Counted from the first letter of the stretch, positions 18,876 through 27,490 are shown. The stretch: DNA of 62,435 bases from Idiomarina sp. (GCA_020832105.1 JAFIFH010000020.1:1-62435); one strand, 5' to 3'. The notes: a model not told the origin generated them from the sequence alone. Numbers and translations are program-made.

Positions 18876-20212
18876 TAACTTGCCTCCACCGCCAGGGTTT
18901 CCACTATCGTATCCGTGCGTAGTAAGTACGCATGGCTGAGTAGCTCGCTGAGTTGTCGGGCGTCAAGCTCGGTGAGCAGACTTGATGAATTGGTAGCAGT
19001 GCCAGGTAAACCAAGCCAGACCGAGTGTCCCGAGCCTTTGGCAATGCTTAGCGGCAGCCCCTGCGCGTCGAACAATGCTGGTAGCGACCAACTGATATTG
19101 CAGCCAGGGGTCATCAGCTCAAGCGTATCGCCCACACTAAACTTGTTCTTTACGTCCACCTCTGCGCGCCCGTCAATAACCTTGCCGGTGAACGCACCAA
19201 CCAGTTGCTGCTGGCCGTTGCTATGGCTGGTGACGTAATTCTGGGTGTCCTGAGGGCGGTGGCGTTGTAGAAACCCCTCGGTAAAGCCGCGGTTCGCCAT
19301 GCCATCCAGCGCGCCTAACAAGCCTGGGTTAAAGGGCCTTTCAGCCATGGCGTCGTCGATCGCCTGGCGATATACCTGTGCAGTGCGCGCCACGTAGTAG
19401 GGGGTTTTGGTGCGACCTTCAATTTTCAATGAATGAACCCCAATCTGAGCTAAAGCAGCAACGTGTTGCACTGCACGCAGGTCTTTGGAGTTCATGATAT
19501 AGCTGCCGTGTTCATCCTCGTCCAGCGGCATATATTCCCCTGGGCGTTGCGGCTCTTCAAGGACCACCGGATTGATCTGACCGACGTCATCAACCTCTGC
19601 GGCGGTGGCTTTATACTGCCAGCGGCAGGCATTGGTGCAGGCGCCCTGGTTGGGGTCACGTTTGTTAAAGTAACCTGATAACAGGCAACGCCCGGAATAG
19701 GCCATGCACAACGCACCATGGACGAAAACTTCGATTTCCATTTGGGGTACTTTCTGGCGAATTTCAGCAATTTCATCAATGCTGAGTTCACGGGACAGGA
19801 TCACGCGACTGACCCCTTGCTGTTGCCAGAACTTGACCGCGGCCCAATTGATTGTATTGGCCTGAACCGATAAATGCAGCGGCATATGCGGAAAATGTTC
19901 ACGCATGAGCATCACCACGCCGGGATCGGAGACGATGAACGCATCTGGATTCAGCGCGACGACCGGCGCCATATCATTGATCAAGGTGTCCAGCTTACGG
20001 TTATGGGGGGCGATGTTACTCACCACATATAACTTTTTACCAAGTGCATGGGCTTCCGCGATGCCCTCTGCAAGGGTGGCAAGGTCGAAGTCATTGTTTC
20101 GCACGCGCAGGCTATATCTGGGTTGGCCCGCATAAACCGCATCGGCGCCATAGGCAAAGGCTTGACGCATGGCCGCCAGGCTGCCGGCAGGAGAGAGTAA
20201 CTCTGGAGTCAT
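18875..20212 (-). CDS. trhP: tRNA 5-hydroxyuridine synthase TrhP (U32 peptidase family, YegQ)
   Basis: TrhP is needed for prephenate-dependent hydroxylation of U34 (ho5U) in tRNAs, which widens wobble decoding. It belongs to the U32 'peptidase' family, whose RNA-modifying members are Fe-S proteins. Family blocks visible are ELLSPAGSLAAMRQAFAYGADAVYAGQPRYSLR, SVQANTINW, EIEVFVHGALCMAYSGRCLLS and the Cys cluster GACTNACRW. I start at ATG 20212 (AGGA eight bases upstream, aligned with E. coli; 445 aa); the frame is open for 34 more codons of unlike sequence. The YfhL-type ferredoxin is coupled downstream and an ArsR regulator is divergent. Confidence 0.95.
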   Translation of the reverse strand: MTPELLSPAGSLAAMRQAFAYGADAVYAGQPRYSLRVRNNDFDLATLAEGIAEAHALGKKLYVVSNIAPHNRKLDTLINDMAPVVALNPDAFIVSDPGVVMLMREHFPHMPLHLSVQANTINWAAVKFWQQQGVSRVILSRELSIDEIAEIRQKVPQMEIEVFVHGALCMAYSGRCLLSGYFNKRDPNQGACTNACRWQYKATAAEVDDVGQINPVVLEEPQRPGEYMPLDEDEHGSYIMNSKDLRAVQHVAALAQIGVHSLKIEGRTKTPYYVARTAQVYRQAIDDAMAERPFNPGLLGALDGMANRGFTEGFLQRHRPQDTQNYVTSHSNGQQQLVGAFTGKVIDGRAEVDVKNKFSVGDTLELMTPGCNISWSLPALFDAQGLPLSIAKGSGHSVWLGLPGTATNSSSLLTELDARQLSELLSHAYLLRTDTIVETLAVEAS

Positions 20213-20382
20213 CAATTGTCCTATAACTACGAAAAAAGGAGGAGCCGGGGTGATAATGTAAAATGTCGGTATATGATATGAAAAGGAAGGTAAAGACCGG
20301 TTGATCCATGACAAAGTTTATATAACTTGCGCTATAATTCGCAGACCTATCAATCAACTTCATTGTGAAAAATAGATATATA

Positions 20383-20700
20383 ATGGATACAAGTACTCTG
20401 GATTTGTCACAAATAGAAGCGAGTTCAGCGCAGGCAGCGAATCTGCTCAAGTTGCTGAGTAACCAGCATCGCTTATTGATTTTATGTCACCTTGTCGAGG
20501 GTGAACTCTGTGTCAGCGAATTGGAATCGCGCTTAAATATTTCCCAGTCGTCCCTGTCTCAACACCTCGCGCGCTTGCGCAGTCAGGGGATCGTTGAATT
20601 TCGCAAGCAAAGTACCACCGTTTATTATCGCCTGCATGACCCCAAAGCCGAAAAGCTGCTACACACACTATATGAGATTTATTGCGCGGACGATGGTTGA
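20383..20700 (+). CDS. ArsR/SmtB-family transcriptional regulator
   Basis: A winged-helix repressor of the ArsR family, 105 aa from the ATG at 20383 (a GTG at 20365 is also possible; neither has a good ribosome site). The DNA-recognition helix is SQSSLSQHLARLRSQGIV, followed by the beta wing RKQSTTVYYRL. Cysteines are C35, C43 (GELCVSEL) and C101. A Cys in the ELCV position plus one in the last helix resembles the persulfide-sensing BigR/SqrR/YgaV group more than metal sensors, though the spacing is not exact. It is divergent from trhP by 170 bp and followed by the DGC-domain gene. Confidence 0.88.
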   Translation: MDTSTLDLSQIEASSAQAANLLKLLSNQHRLLILCHLVEGELCVSELESRLNISQSSLSQHLARLRSQGIVEFRKQSTTVYYRLHDPKAEKLLHTLYEIYCADDG

Positions 20701-20707
20701 CCGGTCA

Positions 20708-20721
20708 TTGACTTAGGTCAA
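20708..20721. promoter_or_regulatory. FNR/CRP-family palindrome
   Basis: TTGAC-TTAG-GTCAA is a perfect 14-bp inverted repeat of the FNR/DNR type (TTGA(T/C)-N4-(A/G)TCAA). It ends 56 bp before the start of the DGC-domain gene, a suitable distance for activation. It predicts induction at low oxygen or by nitric oxide. Confidence 0.65.
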
Positions 20722-20777
20722 CACAGAAACTCCCCCAAGGGTTAGACTGATAAGCGTTTACTTCTGTGGAGGCGCTT

Positions 20778-21194
20778 ATGTGTACCTATTCTGAATCTTC
20801 GTTACCGGTGGTCTATACCTGTGCTGGTTGCTCAAACCTGGCTCAGCTGGCGAATGATATTGGTCTCTGGTTGCATCAAAATCAGCATGCGCAAATGGCA
20901 AGTATCGCGGGCATCGCCGGTCAGGTTGATATTCACTTAGCAGTATTGGCAAGTGGCCGTCCGGTCATCGCCATCGACGGCTGCCAGCGGGACTGCGTCA
21001 AGCTCTGCCTGCAGCAACATGATTGTCAGCCGAACTGGCATATTCGTTTGGACAAGCTGGATATCGCCATGCGCAGCGAAGGCAGTTGCAGCCTGAGCGA
21101 AACCTTTACTGCCATGCAGTACGTGAGCGCACAGATGGGCCTGGACCCGGATCAGCATTTCGCTGACCATTTGAAGTCCCCACAATCTCCCTAA
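20778..21194 (+). CDS. DGC-domain putative zinc-binding protein
   Basis: A 138-aa cysteine-rich protein of the DGC family (named for its Asp-Gly-Cys motif), function unknown and proposed to bind zinc. Visible motifs are C15-x2-C18 (CAGCSN), then IDGC-x3-C-x3-C with C69, C73 and C77 (AIDGCQRDCVKLCL), plus C83 and C104. The start is ATG 20778 with GGAGG seven bases upstream; a GTG four codons earlier overlaps that ribosome site and is unlikely. An FNR-type palindrome precedes it and an ArsR regulator lies upstream. The 3' end overlaps the convergent hemN by 4 bp. Confidence 0.85.
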   Translation: MCTYSESSLPVVYTCAGCSNLAQLANDIGLWLHQNQHAQMASIAGIAGQVDIHLAVLASGRPVIAIDGCQRDCVKLCLQQHDCQPNWHIRLDKLDIAMRSEGSCSLSETFTAMQYVSAQMGLDPDQHFADHLKSPQSP

Positions 21195-22552
21195 ATCACT
21201 TTAGAAAAAGAGTTTCCCTGCCTTTGGTATACATCGAAACAGGCACAGATAAGACGTACCCATAACTGGCCAAGCCTGGTCACTTGAATGTTGTGCTGGT
21301 CAATCGTGACTAAGCCGTCCTCAATATAGGGCTGCAACTGTTGCAACGCCGCAGCAAAGTAACACTCAGGGTCGATTTTCCATTGCTTTGCAACTGCCGC
21401 TAAATCAACATGGAAATGACAAATCAACTCGCTGATTACTGCGCCCCTGAGCCTGTCATCCCGGCTCAGCGAAAATCCTTTATCTACTGGCAATGCTTGA
21501 TCCGTAAGGCGTGAATAATAGTCAGGCAGGTCTTTTACGTGCTGCCAAACCACCCCATTGACCTGACTAATTGAGGACACACCAAGCCCTAACAAAGTAT
21601 CGGAGCCATGGGTGGTGTAACCTTGGAAATTCCGCTGCATACGATTTTCACGCTGGGCTACCGCCAGTTCGTCATGGGGTTTGGCAAAGTGGTCCATGCC
21701 AATGGATTGGTAACCGGCTGCGCTGAGGGCGTCAATCGCTTGTAACAGTAATTGTTGCTTCTGTGCACCTTGCAGCATGGCCTCCTCAGGGATTTTTCGT
21801 TGGGCGGCGAAGCGACTTGGCAAATGCGCATAGCTGAATATCGACACACGATCCGGCTGTAAACTTAGCAGAGTGTTGAGGGTATAGGCGAAATTGGCCT
21901 GGGTCTGATGCGGCAGCCCGTACACAATATCAAGATTGATGGATGCAAAACCCAGTGCGCGCGCCTCATTTACCAGCGAGCGCACACGCTGCAATGGCTG
22001 CACACGATTGATGGCGATCTGGACCTCATCATTAAAATCCTGCACGCCAAAACTCACACGATTGAAACCGAGCTTACGCAAATGAGCGAGTTTGCCTTTG
22101 TCACAGCTGCGCGGGTCGATTTCGATACTGACTTCACCCGCCTGTGCAGGCGAAAACCCTAATTCAGTTTGCAGTAAGGCCATCAGCCGGGTGAGTTGCG
22201 ATGAGGTGAGAAACGTCGGTGTACCACCGCCTAAATGGAGGTGACGCTTTTCACGATGAGCCACCAGCGGTGCGTATAATTTCAGTTCCTGAGCAAGGGC
22301 GGTGAGGTACCGGTCCGCCTTGTCCTGATGGCGGGTAACCACCTTATTACAGCCGCAGTAGTAGCAAAGCTGATGACAAAATGGGATATGCAGATACAAA
22401 CTTAAAGGTTGGTCGCTCTCCAGCAATGCGGCTTCTACTTTGTCGTTTGCAAAGCCACTACGTAGCTCTAGTGCCGTCGGGTAACTGGTATAGCGAGGGC
22501 CGTTAATATTGTATTTGTCGACCAACTGCCGGTTCCAGGCGAGCTGTTGCAT
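21191..22552 (-). CDS. hemN: oxygen-independent coproporphyrinogen III oxidase
   Basis: HemN is a radical SAM enzyme that converts coproporphyrinogen III to protoporphyrinogen IX without O2, for heme synthesis at low oxygen. The cluster motif C59-x3-C63-x2-C66 is visible (IPFCHQLCYYCGC), as are GGGTPTFL, the INLDIVYGLPHQT block and a C-terminal HemN domain. I start at ATG 22552, with GGAG about eight bases upstream, giving 453 aa, the length of true HemN rather than the shorter HemW. An upstream TTG extension is not family-like. The gene is alone, convergent with the DGC gene. Confidence 0.97.
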   Translation of the reverse strand: MQQLAWNRQLVDKYNINGPRYTSYPTALELRSGFANDKVEAALLESDQPLSLYLHIPFCHQLCYYCGCNKVVTRHQDKADRYLTALAQELKLYAPLVAHREKRHLHLGGGTPTFLTSSQLTRLMALLQTELGFSPAQAGEVSIEIDPRSCDKGKLAHLRKLGFNRVSFGVQDFNDEVQIAINRVQPLQRVRSLVNEARALGFASINLDIVYGLPHQTQANFAYTLNTLLSLQPDRVSIFSYAHLPSRFAAQRKIPEEAMLQGAQKQQLLLQAIDALSAAGYQSIGMDHFAKPHDELAVAQRENRMQRNFQGYTTHGSDTLLGLGVSSISQVNGVVWQHVKDLPDYYSRLTDQALPVDKGFSLSRDDRLRGAVISELICHFHVDLAAVAKQWKIDPECYFAAALQQLQPYIEDGLVTIDQHNIQVTRLGQLWVRLICACFDVYQRQGNSFSKVI

Positions 22553-22651
22553 GAGACTTCTCCAACCAATGGTCAGCCATACCGGATGTAGGCTGTGCAT
22601 AGAGTAAGAAGTGTATGTTGAAGTGGCAGTTTGCGACTTGATCTTAAACAA

Positions 22652-22676
22652 AAAGCCCGCTCTTGCAGCGGGCTTT
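22652..22676 (-). terminator. rho-independent terminator of the S9 peptidase gene
   Basis: A perfect 10-bp stem (22652-22661 with 22667-22676) has a 5-base loop. Leftward it is followed by TTTTTGTTT. It separates the S9 peptidase gene from hemN. Confidence 0.85.
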
Positions 22677-22700
22677 GGTACTTATTATGCCTTTGGTTAC

Positions 22701-24731
22701 TTACAGATGCGCAGCGTGAGGTAACTCATGGTCCGGTATACCGTCGCTTTGTTCGACCAGATAATGATTCATCCAGCGCATCAGCCGCATCGCGTAATCC
22801 AGTTGCGAGCCAACCCGGCTATTACCATGCCCTTCACCCGGGTACAGCACCAAGCGAACCGGCACGTTGCCGTGGACTTTGAGGTAGCGGTAAAGCTCCA
22901 TCGACTGGCTTGGGTGCACACGGGTATCATTCTTACCATGCATGATCAGAATCGGCGTGCGTGCCTGCTCAGCCCAGTAAATCGGGCTGCGTTCCAGGTA
23001 CCACTGCCATTTGTCCCACGGGTAGCTGCGTGCGTGCACCAGGTGCATTTCGTTGGGGATGTCGGTGGTACCAAACTTGGACAGGTTGTTGCTGATCCCA
23101 ACGAACATCACTGCGGCGGCAAAATGCTCAGTTTGCTTGGTCGCGCCCCAGGCTGATGCGTAACCCCCGTAAGAACCACCGGTAATGCCGACACGATCTG
23201 CGTCTGCCAGGCCGATCTCTACCAGATGCTCTTTCGCATCGACGATGTCGTCGAACTCTTTCCCGGCATAGTCATTTTGGCCCAGCTTGGAGAACTCAAC
23301 CCCATGGCCTGTACTGCCACGATAATTCGGAAAGAAAGTCGCGTAGCCTTGCGCGGCCATATACCAGGTTGGGCTTGAATAACGGTCATTCCAGCCATTA
23401 CGCACGTGCGCTTCAGGGCCGCCATGGATACTCATGACCAGGGGTACACGTTGGCCTTGCTGATAACCAAGCGGATAAACCAGTACACCTTCCAGCTCTA
23501 AACCGTCACGGGCGGTGTAGCGAATGGTTTCCTGACGGGGTTGCTCAACGTCCGCCAACCAAGGGTTAGAATCCGTTAAGCGCTCAAGTGCGCCATCAGC
23601 AAAACGGTACAGCTCAGTAGGGTGGGCAGGGGAGTTTGCTAACAGGGTTAAACGGCCTTGGCTATCAAAAGATACCAGGCTTTGTACAATCACCTGACCT
23701 GGCTCTAGTAAATGCGTGTATTCATTGTTAGTCACGTTGAAGCGCAGTAACTCGGTTTCGGTGCCTACCTCGCCGAGAATGATGAGGTGTTGATTACTTT
23801 CCCACAGCATGTCCCGCACGTGGCCTTGATAGCCAGGGAGCAAGTCGCGAGTTTCACCACTGTCGATGTCCGCATGCAAAATACGGCCTACTGCCGGGTC
23901 ATGCTGATCTTCCGCACCTAGTATCGCTAATTGCGAACCATCAGCTGAGAAGCTGGCTGACCCCAGCTTGCCCTCGGTCTGCAAACGCACGATTTCGTTT
24001 GCGTCAAAATCGAACAGGGCGTAGCTACTCAACATCAGGTCGTCGTCTACAAAGGTGGTTGGAGACACACGAAGCAGGACCTGGTCATGCTCAGGGCGCA
24101 TAGTGGCGCTTAACACATGCTCTTCTAATTCAATTAATTGCGCTTCGTCTTCATCTTCTGTCAGATGATGAACGAATACCTGGCCGAGCCGCATCTCCTC
24201 TTCATATACCTCGGCGCGAAAGCCTTTCTTAATCAGTTCTTCGCGCTTCTCAGGCCCGGCCTCGCGGGTGGTAAAGGCGAAGGTGTTTCCCTCTGAACCT
24301 ATGGTGTAGCTGTTAATCGGGGTATCATGGGCGTACAGACGCCAGGACTCACCACCGCGCAACGGGATGCGATACAGGGTATTGTGTTTATCATCGTCAC
24401 GGTTAGCGATAAAGTGAATGAATTTTTCATCATTGCTAAAGCGAATCTGGCTTACACGCACGTCGCCGGTAATAAAAGGCACATGCTCTCCGTCTGGCAT
24501 TTTGACAAAAAGTTCTGAGTAAGAGGTGCCGTCCTCGTCTTCATAGGCAGTGCGGGGGCGAACCCGGGTGTAAGCGGTGTAGTTACCATCTTCGGTGGTG
24601 ATGGCTTGAGAAACACGTTGCATCTGCACGATGTCCTGCAAGCTAATCTCGCGAGTGTCCGCCGACGCAGTCGTCATCAGCACGGCACTGGTAAGTGCTG
24701 CGCAAAGACTTACGGTTGATAGTCTGACCAT
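22701..24731 (-). CDS. exported S9-family prolyl oligopeptidase-like peptidase
   Basis: A serine peptidase of the acylaminoacyl/dipeptidyl peptidase group. A signal peptide (1-24, ASA cleavage) sends it to the periplasm or outside. Residues about 30-390 form a beta-propeller gate, and an alpha/beta-hydrolase domain follows. Nucleophile Ser520 is in GGSYGGYAS, the Asp lies in MHGKNDTRVHP and the His in YPGEGHGNS; HGGPEAHVRNGW is the oxyanion loop. Length 676 aa is typical. Such enzymes help marine Alteromonadales use peptides. A good ribosome site (AGGGAAC) and its own terminator indicate a single-gene transcript. Confidence 0.93.
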   Translation of the reverse strand: MVRLSTVSLCAALTSAVLMTTASADTREISLQDIVQMQRVSQAITTEDGNYTAYTRVRPRTAYEDEDGTSYSELFVKMPDGEHVPFITGDVRVSQIRFSNDEKFIHFIANRDDDKHNTLYRIPLRGGESWRLYAHDTPINSYTIGSEGNTFAFTTREAGPEKREELIKKGFRAEVYEEEMRLGQVFVHHLTEDEDEAQLIELEEHVLSATMRPEHDQVLLRVSPTTFVDDDLMLSSYALFDFDANEIVRLQTEGKLGSASFSADGSQLAILGAEDQHDPAVGRILHADIDSGETRDLLPGYQGHVRDMLWESNQHLIILGEVGTETELLRFNVTNNEYTHLLEPGQVIVQSLVSFDSQGRLTLLANSPAHPTELYRFADGALERLTDSNPWLADVEQPRQETIRYTARDGLELEGVLVYPLGYQQGQRVPLVMSIHGGPEAHVRNGWNDRYSSPTWYMAAQGYATFFPNYRGSTGHGVEFSKLGQNDYAGKEFDDIVDAKEHLVEIGLADADRVGITGGSYGGYASAWGATKQTEHFAAAVMFVGISNNLSKFGTTDIPNEMHLVHARSYPWDKWQWYLERSPIYWAEQARTPILIMHGKNDTRVHPSQSMELYRYLKVHGNVPVRLVLYPGEGHGNSRVGSQLDYAMRLMRWMNHYLVEQSDGIPDHELPHAAHL

Positions 24732-24771
24732 AATGGTTCCCTGTGTTAGTTCGTTATTGTTATAAGCAGCT

Positions 24772-24792
24772 TTGGTTGGTGAACAACCAAAA
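24772..24792. promoter_or_regulatory. inverted repeat upstream of the S9 peptidase gene
   Basis: TTTGGTTG-GTGAA-CAACCAAA is a perfect 8-bp inverted repeat about 40 bp upstream of the S9 peptidase start. It could be an operator or a leader hairpin. No regulator can be named. Confidence 0.35.
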
Positions 24793-24927
24793 TCAGTGGC
24801 ATTAGTTTTTGGCTTTCGGTTTGCGACCCTGGTAAAAAGTGCTCGCCGTTATTGTCTTGCCATGGGGCAGCAGCGCAAGGCATGATATGAATTACTGTAA
24901 CCTGTCATGCTCAAAAAAGGAATCCAG

Positions 24928-25614
24928 ATGCCGTTTAACCGCTTTACACTTGCGACCAGTGCCATCTTCAGCCTTGTAGTGTTGAGTGCCTGTCAGCAAA
25001 CCCCTCCACTGCCCAGTGAATATGACGGCACACGTGCTGCCTATAGCGAATGGAGCTGTAACGGCGAACCTATGCTGGCCCAGTTCTACGGCGCGCGCGT
25101 GGTTATCAGTGACAGCAGCAGCTCGCGCTGGCTCGATCGCGGCACCCAGGTAGGGCAGGTCTTTCGCAACGATACCCATAGTGTGCGTTTTCGTGACGAT
25201 ACCGCGATCTGGACCCAGCACGGGGAAAGCGTCACCTGCACGCAACGGGCATTACCTGAGCACTGGCAAGAGGCGATGCAAGCAGGTCGCGGCAAGTTAC
25301 ACTTCATGGCCGAAGGACCGCAACAACAGTGGCAATTCAAGTTGCTGGACAAACAAGCGATCATTGAAGCTGCAGAAGAAGACGGTCACAGAGTCGACCG
25401 CACGTTACCGGCCGGTGAAGGTACCTACTACTTAGATATGTGGACATTCAACATCCAGACGCCACAAGACCGGATGCGCGTTCAGGTCGTGGACGGCTTA
25501 TGCCGCAACCGCCGCGACCAAATCCCGTACCCGTCGAGCGTGCAAATTAACTGGAATGATCAGGTTTTGCAGGGATGTGGACGCTGGCTGGCAAAGTCTG
25601 GATATCGTCCATAA
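24928..25614 (+). CDS. lipoprotein with MliC-like and COG3650-like parts
   Basis: A lipoprotein signal with lipobox LSAC precedes QQTPP, so the mature protein is lipid-anchored. The first domain (about 35-100) has the MliC lysozyme-inhibitor pattern: a WSC start, short beta strands, DTAIWTQHG and VTCTQ. The second (about 115-228) resembles COG3650 lipoproteins with [17 protein letters not shown] and a final GCGRWL Cys pair. Both are recalled patterns, not searched. I start at 24928 (AAAGGA six bases upstream; 228 aa). A role against host or predator lysozyme is possible. The last 68 bp overlap fabR on the other strand. Confidence 0.75.
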   Translation: MPFNRFTLATSAIFSLVVLSACQQTPPLPSEYDGTRAAYSEWSCNGEPMLAQFYGARVVISDSSSSRWLDRGTQVGQVFRNDTHSVRFRDDTAIWTQHGESVTCTQRALPEHWQEAMQAGRGKLHFMAEGPQQQWQFKLLDKQAIIEAAEEDGHRVDRTLPAGEGTYYLDMWTFNIQTPQDRMRVQVVDGLCRNRRDQIPYPSSVQINWNDQVLQGCGRWLAKSGYRP

Positions 25615-26206
25615 AGGTCGCTGCACCGCGAACAATCATGCGTACCTGAACAATGGTTTGTTCCATCAACAGGTTGCATTGGGTGGCATCTAAATCTAAT
25701 GCATCTGCGCCGGCGCTGAACACCACCCGTACCACCGCATCTGCTTGTAGTTCTGCAATCAGGCGCGGTAACTCACGTTCCGCCACCAGGTAATCCGCCA
25801 GCTCTGATTTGAAGTGGTCAATTTCGCGGGCAACGGCGTCACGAAATTCCCGTGAGGTGCCACTACGCTCCTGCAATAGCAGCCGAAACACACTGCCATG
25901 GTTGGTGACGAAATACATAAAGGTTTCCAGCGAGACCCGAATAATGGAACCACCGCTGTCAATCCGCTGTCTACTCTGGCGAAGTAACTGGCGCAATGCG
26001 AGACCGCCTTCGTCCACCAGGGTTAAACCCAGTTCTTCCATATTTTGGAAGTGACGGTAAAAGGAGGTGGGTGCAATTTGTGCTTCTCGGGCCACTTCGC
26101 GCAGGCTCAGGCTGGAAAATGATATTTCTGCACTGAGCTGATTTAATGCCGCATCAATGAGCGCACGACGCGTTTTTTCTTTCTGACGAGCTCGCACACC
26201 AGCCAT
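25547..26206 (-). CDS. fabR: FabR, TetR-family repressor of unsaturated fatty acid genes
   Basis: FabR represses unsaturated fatty acid synthesis in response to the saturated/unsaturated acyl-thioester ratio. The protein tracks E. coli Fab[20 protein letters not shown], the helix-turn-helix [43 protein letters not shown] and [15 protein letters not shown] lies six bases before the ATG. It is divergent from a fatty acid desaturase, its expected target, with a GCTTACA-CA-TGTAAGC palindrome between them. The C-terminus overlaps the lipoprotein gene tail-to-tail by 68 bp, unusual for a compact gene pair. Confidence 0.95.
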   Translation of the reverse strand: MAGVRARQKEKTRRALIDAALNQLSAEISFSSLSLREVAREAQIAPTSFYRHFQNMEELGLTLVDEGGLALRQLLRQSRQRIDSGGSIIRVSLETFMYFVTNHGSVFRLLLQERSGTSREFRDAVAREIDHFKSELADYLVAERELPRLIAELQADAVVRVVFSAGADALDLDATQCNLLMEQTIVQVRMIVRGAATFMDDIQTLPASVHIPAKPDHSS

Positions 26207-26300
26207 AAATGTCCTTGCAGGGTTTCGTGTAAATTCCGGTAAAAGGACGGCTAGTGTAACAATTTTTACTTGAGTCTGTCACTCGACTAAGTTACATTGA

Positions 26301-26316
26301 GCTTACACATGTAAGC
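26301..26316. promoter_or_regulatory. candidate FabR operator
   Basis: GCTTACA-CA-TGTAAGC is a perfect 7+2+7 inverted repeat between fabR and the desaturase gene. It resembles the FabR sites I recall at E. coli fabA and fabB (GCGTACA...TGTACGC type). It sits 39 bp upstream of the desaturase start. Confidence 0.65.
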
Positions 26317-26354
26317 CGAAATTGGCTTTGTGGTTTTTATGAATTAAGGTATCT

Positions 26355-27455
26355 ATGAAAAAAGCTCCTATTATTTGGCTCAACGTGCTCGTGTTTAGTA
26401 TCACCTTTGCGGTTGCCGCGATTGGTGTGCCTCTATATGCGATGACGGTGGGTATTTCGGCCGGTATTTGGTGGGCAGCGCTGGCGCTGTTTGTATTCTC
26501 TGGCTTATCAATCACTGCAGGTTATCACCGTTTGTGGTCGCACCGCACCTATGACGCGCACTGGAGTGTACGTTGGTTGTTTGCGATAGGCGGTGCATTG
26601 TCACTGCAAAATAGCGCATTACACTGGTCGTCAGATCACCGTGAGCACCACAAGCATGTGGACCACGATGACAACGACCCGTATTCAGCCAGCCGCGGTT
26701 TCTGGTACTCCCACATTGGCTGGATGCTGCGGGAATATCACCCGGATAAGTATTACGACTATAATAATGTCAAAGACTTACAGCGCGATAAAATCGTCAT
26801 GTGGCAGCACAAGCATTATCTAAAGCTGACCTTACTGATGAATATTGGTGTACCGATCCTAATTGGTGCGCTGATGGGGCAGATCATCGCAGCCATGCTG
26901 GTTGTCGGTTTCCTGCGCCTGGTGGTGAACCATCACACAACCTTCTTCATTAATTCGCTGGCCCATATCTGGGGTAATCGCCCTTACACTGAGCGTAACT
27001 CAGCTCGTGACAATGGCGCATTGGCCTTAGTGACCTTTGGCGAGGGCTATCATAACTTTCACCATATATTCTCAGGTGATTATCGCAACGGCGTACGCTG
27101 GTACCAGTTTGACCCGACCAAATGGCTGATTCGTGGCATGAGCTATGTTGGCCTGACCAAGAACCTCAAGCGGGCGTCTGAATATCAAATCGAAAAAGCA
27201 CGCATGGAAGTGCTTTGGTTACGCTTGCAGCAACGTCAGCAGACCACTGCCGAGTGGATGCAGCATGAGTACGATGCGTTACTGGAGAAAACCAAGGCGT
27301 ATTATTTGTCACGCAAAAAGATGCTGGATGTGAAAACTCAGGAAATGAAAGACCAGGTTGCGCATTCGGCGTTGGTGGCACAGTATCAGGAATTGAAGCA
27401 TAGCTTCCGTCAGGAGAAGCGACGCTGGAAGCGGATGGTGCGCGCCGCGCTGTAA
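26355..27455 (+). CDS. acyl-lipid/acyl-CoA delta-9-type fatty acid desaturase
   Basis: A di-iron membrane desaturase that puts a double bond into saturated acyl chains aerobically. Three His boxes are visible: H58-x4-H63 (HRLWSHR), H95-x2-HH (HREHH, 95-99) and HxxHH in EGYHNFHH (about 233-240), plus NHHTTF. About four membrane helices lie around them. The C-terminal about 85 residues are charged, probably coiled coil, as in other gammaproteobacterial desaturases of about 370 aa. It is divergent from fabR, so it is likely repressed when unsaturated acyl chains are plentiful. A strong terminator follows. Regiospecificity is inferred from the family. Confidence 0.93.
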   Translation: MKKAPIIWLNVLVFSITFAVAAIGVPLYAMTVGISAGIWWAALALFVFSGLSITAGYHRLWSHRTYDAHWSVRWLFAIGGALSLQNSALHWSSDHREHHKHVDHDDNDPYSASRGFWYSHIGWMLREYHPDKYYDYNNVKDLQRDKIVMWQHKHYLKLTLLMNIGVPILIGALMGQIIAAMLVVGFLRLVVNHHTTFFINSLAHIWGNRPYTERNSARDNGALALVTFGEGYHNFHHIFSGDYRNGVRWYQFDPTKWLIRGMSYVGLTKNLKRASEYQIEKARMEVLWLRLQQRQQTTAEWMQHEYDALLEKTKAYYLSRKKMLDVKTQEMKDQVAHSALVAQYQELKHSFRQEKRRWKRMVRAAL

Positions 27456-27490
27456 GCCTCTACACAGATTCCGCCAAGCAGTTATTCGCA

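Noticed and set aside
20213..20382. Upstream extension of TrhP through 35 extra residues
   Set aside because: The extension is unlike the family, would start in the divergent promoter region, and the ATG at 20212 has a proper ribosome site.
22701..24731. Long antisense frames opposite the S9 peptidase, tex, mutL and other large genes
   Set aside because: They are GC-driven shadows of confident genes with low-quality composition, no ribosome sites and no family motifs.
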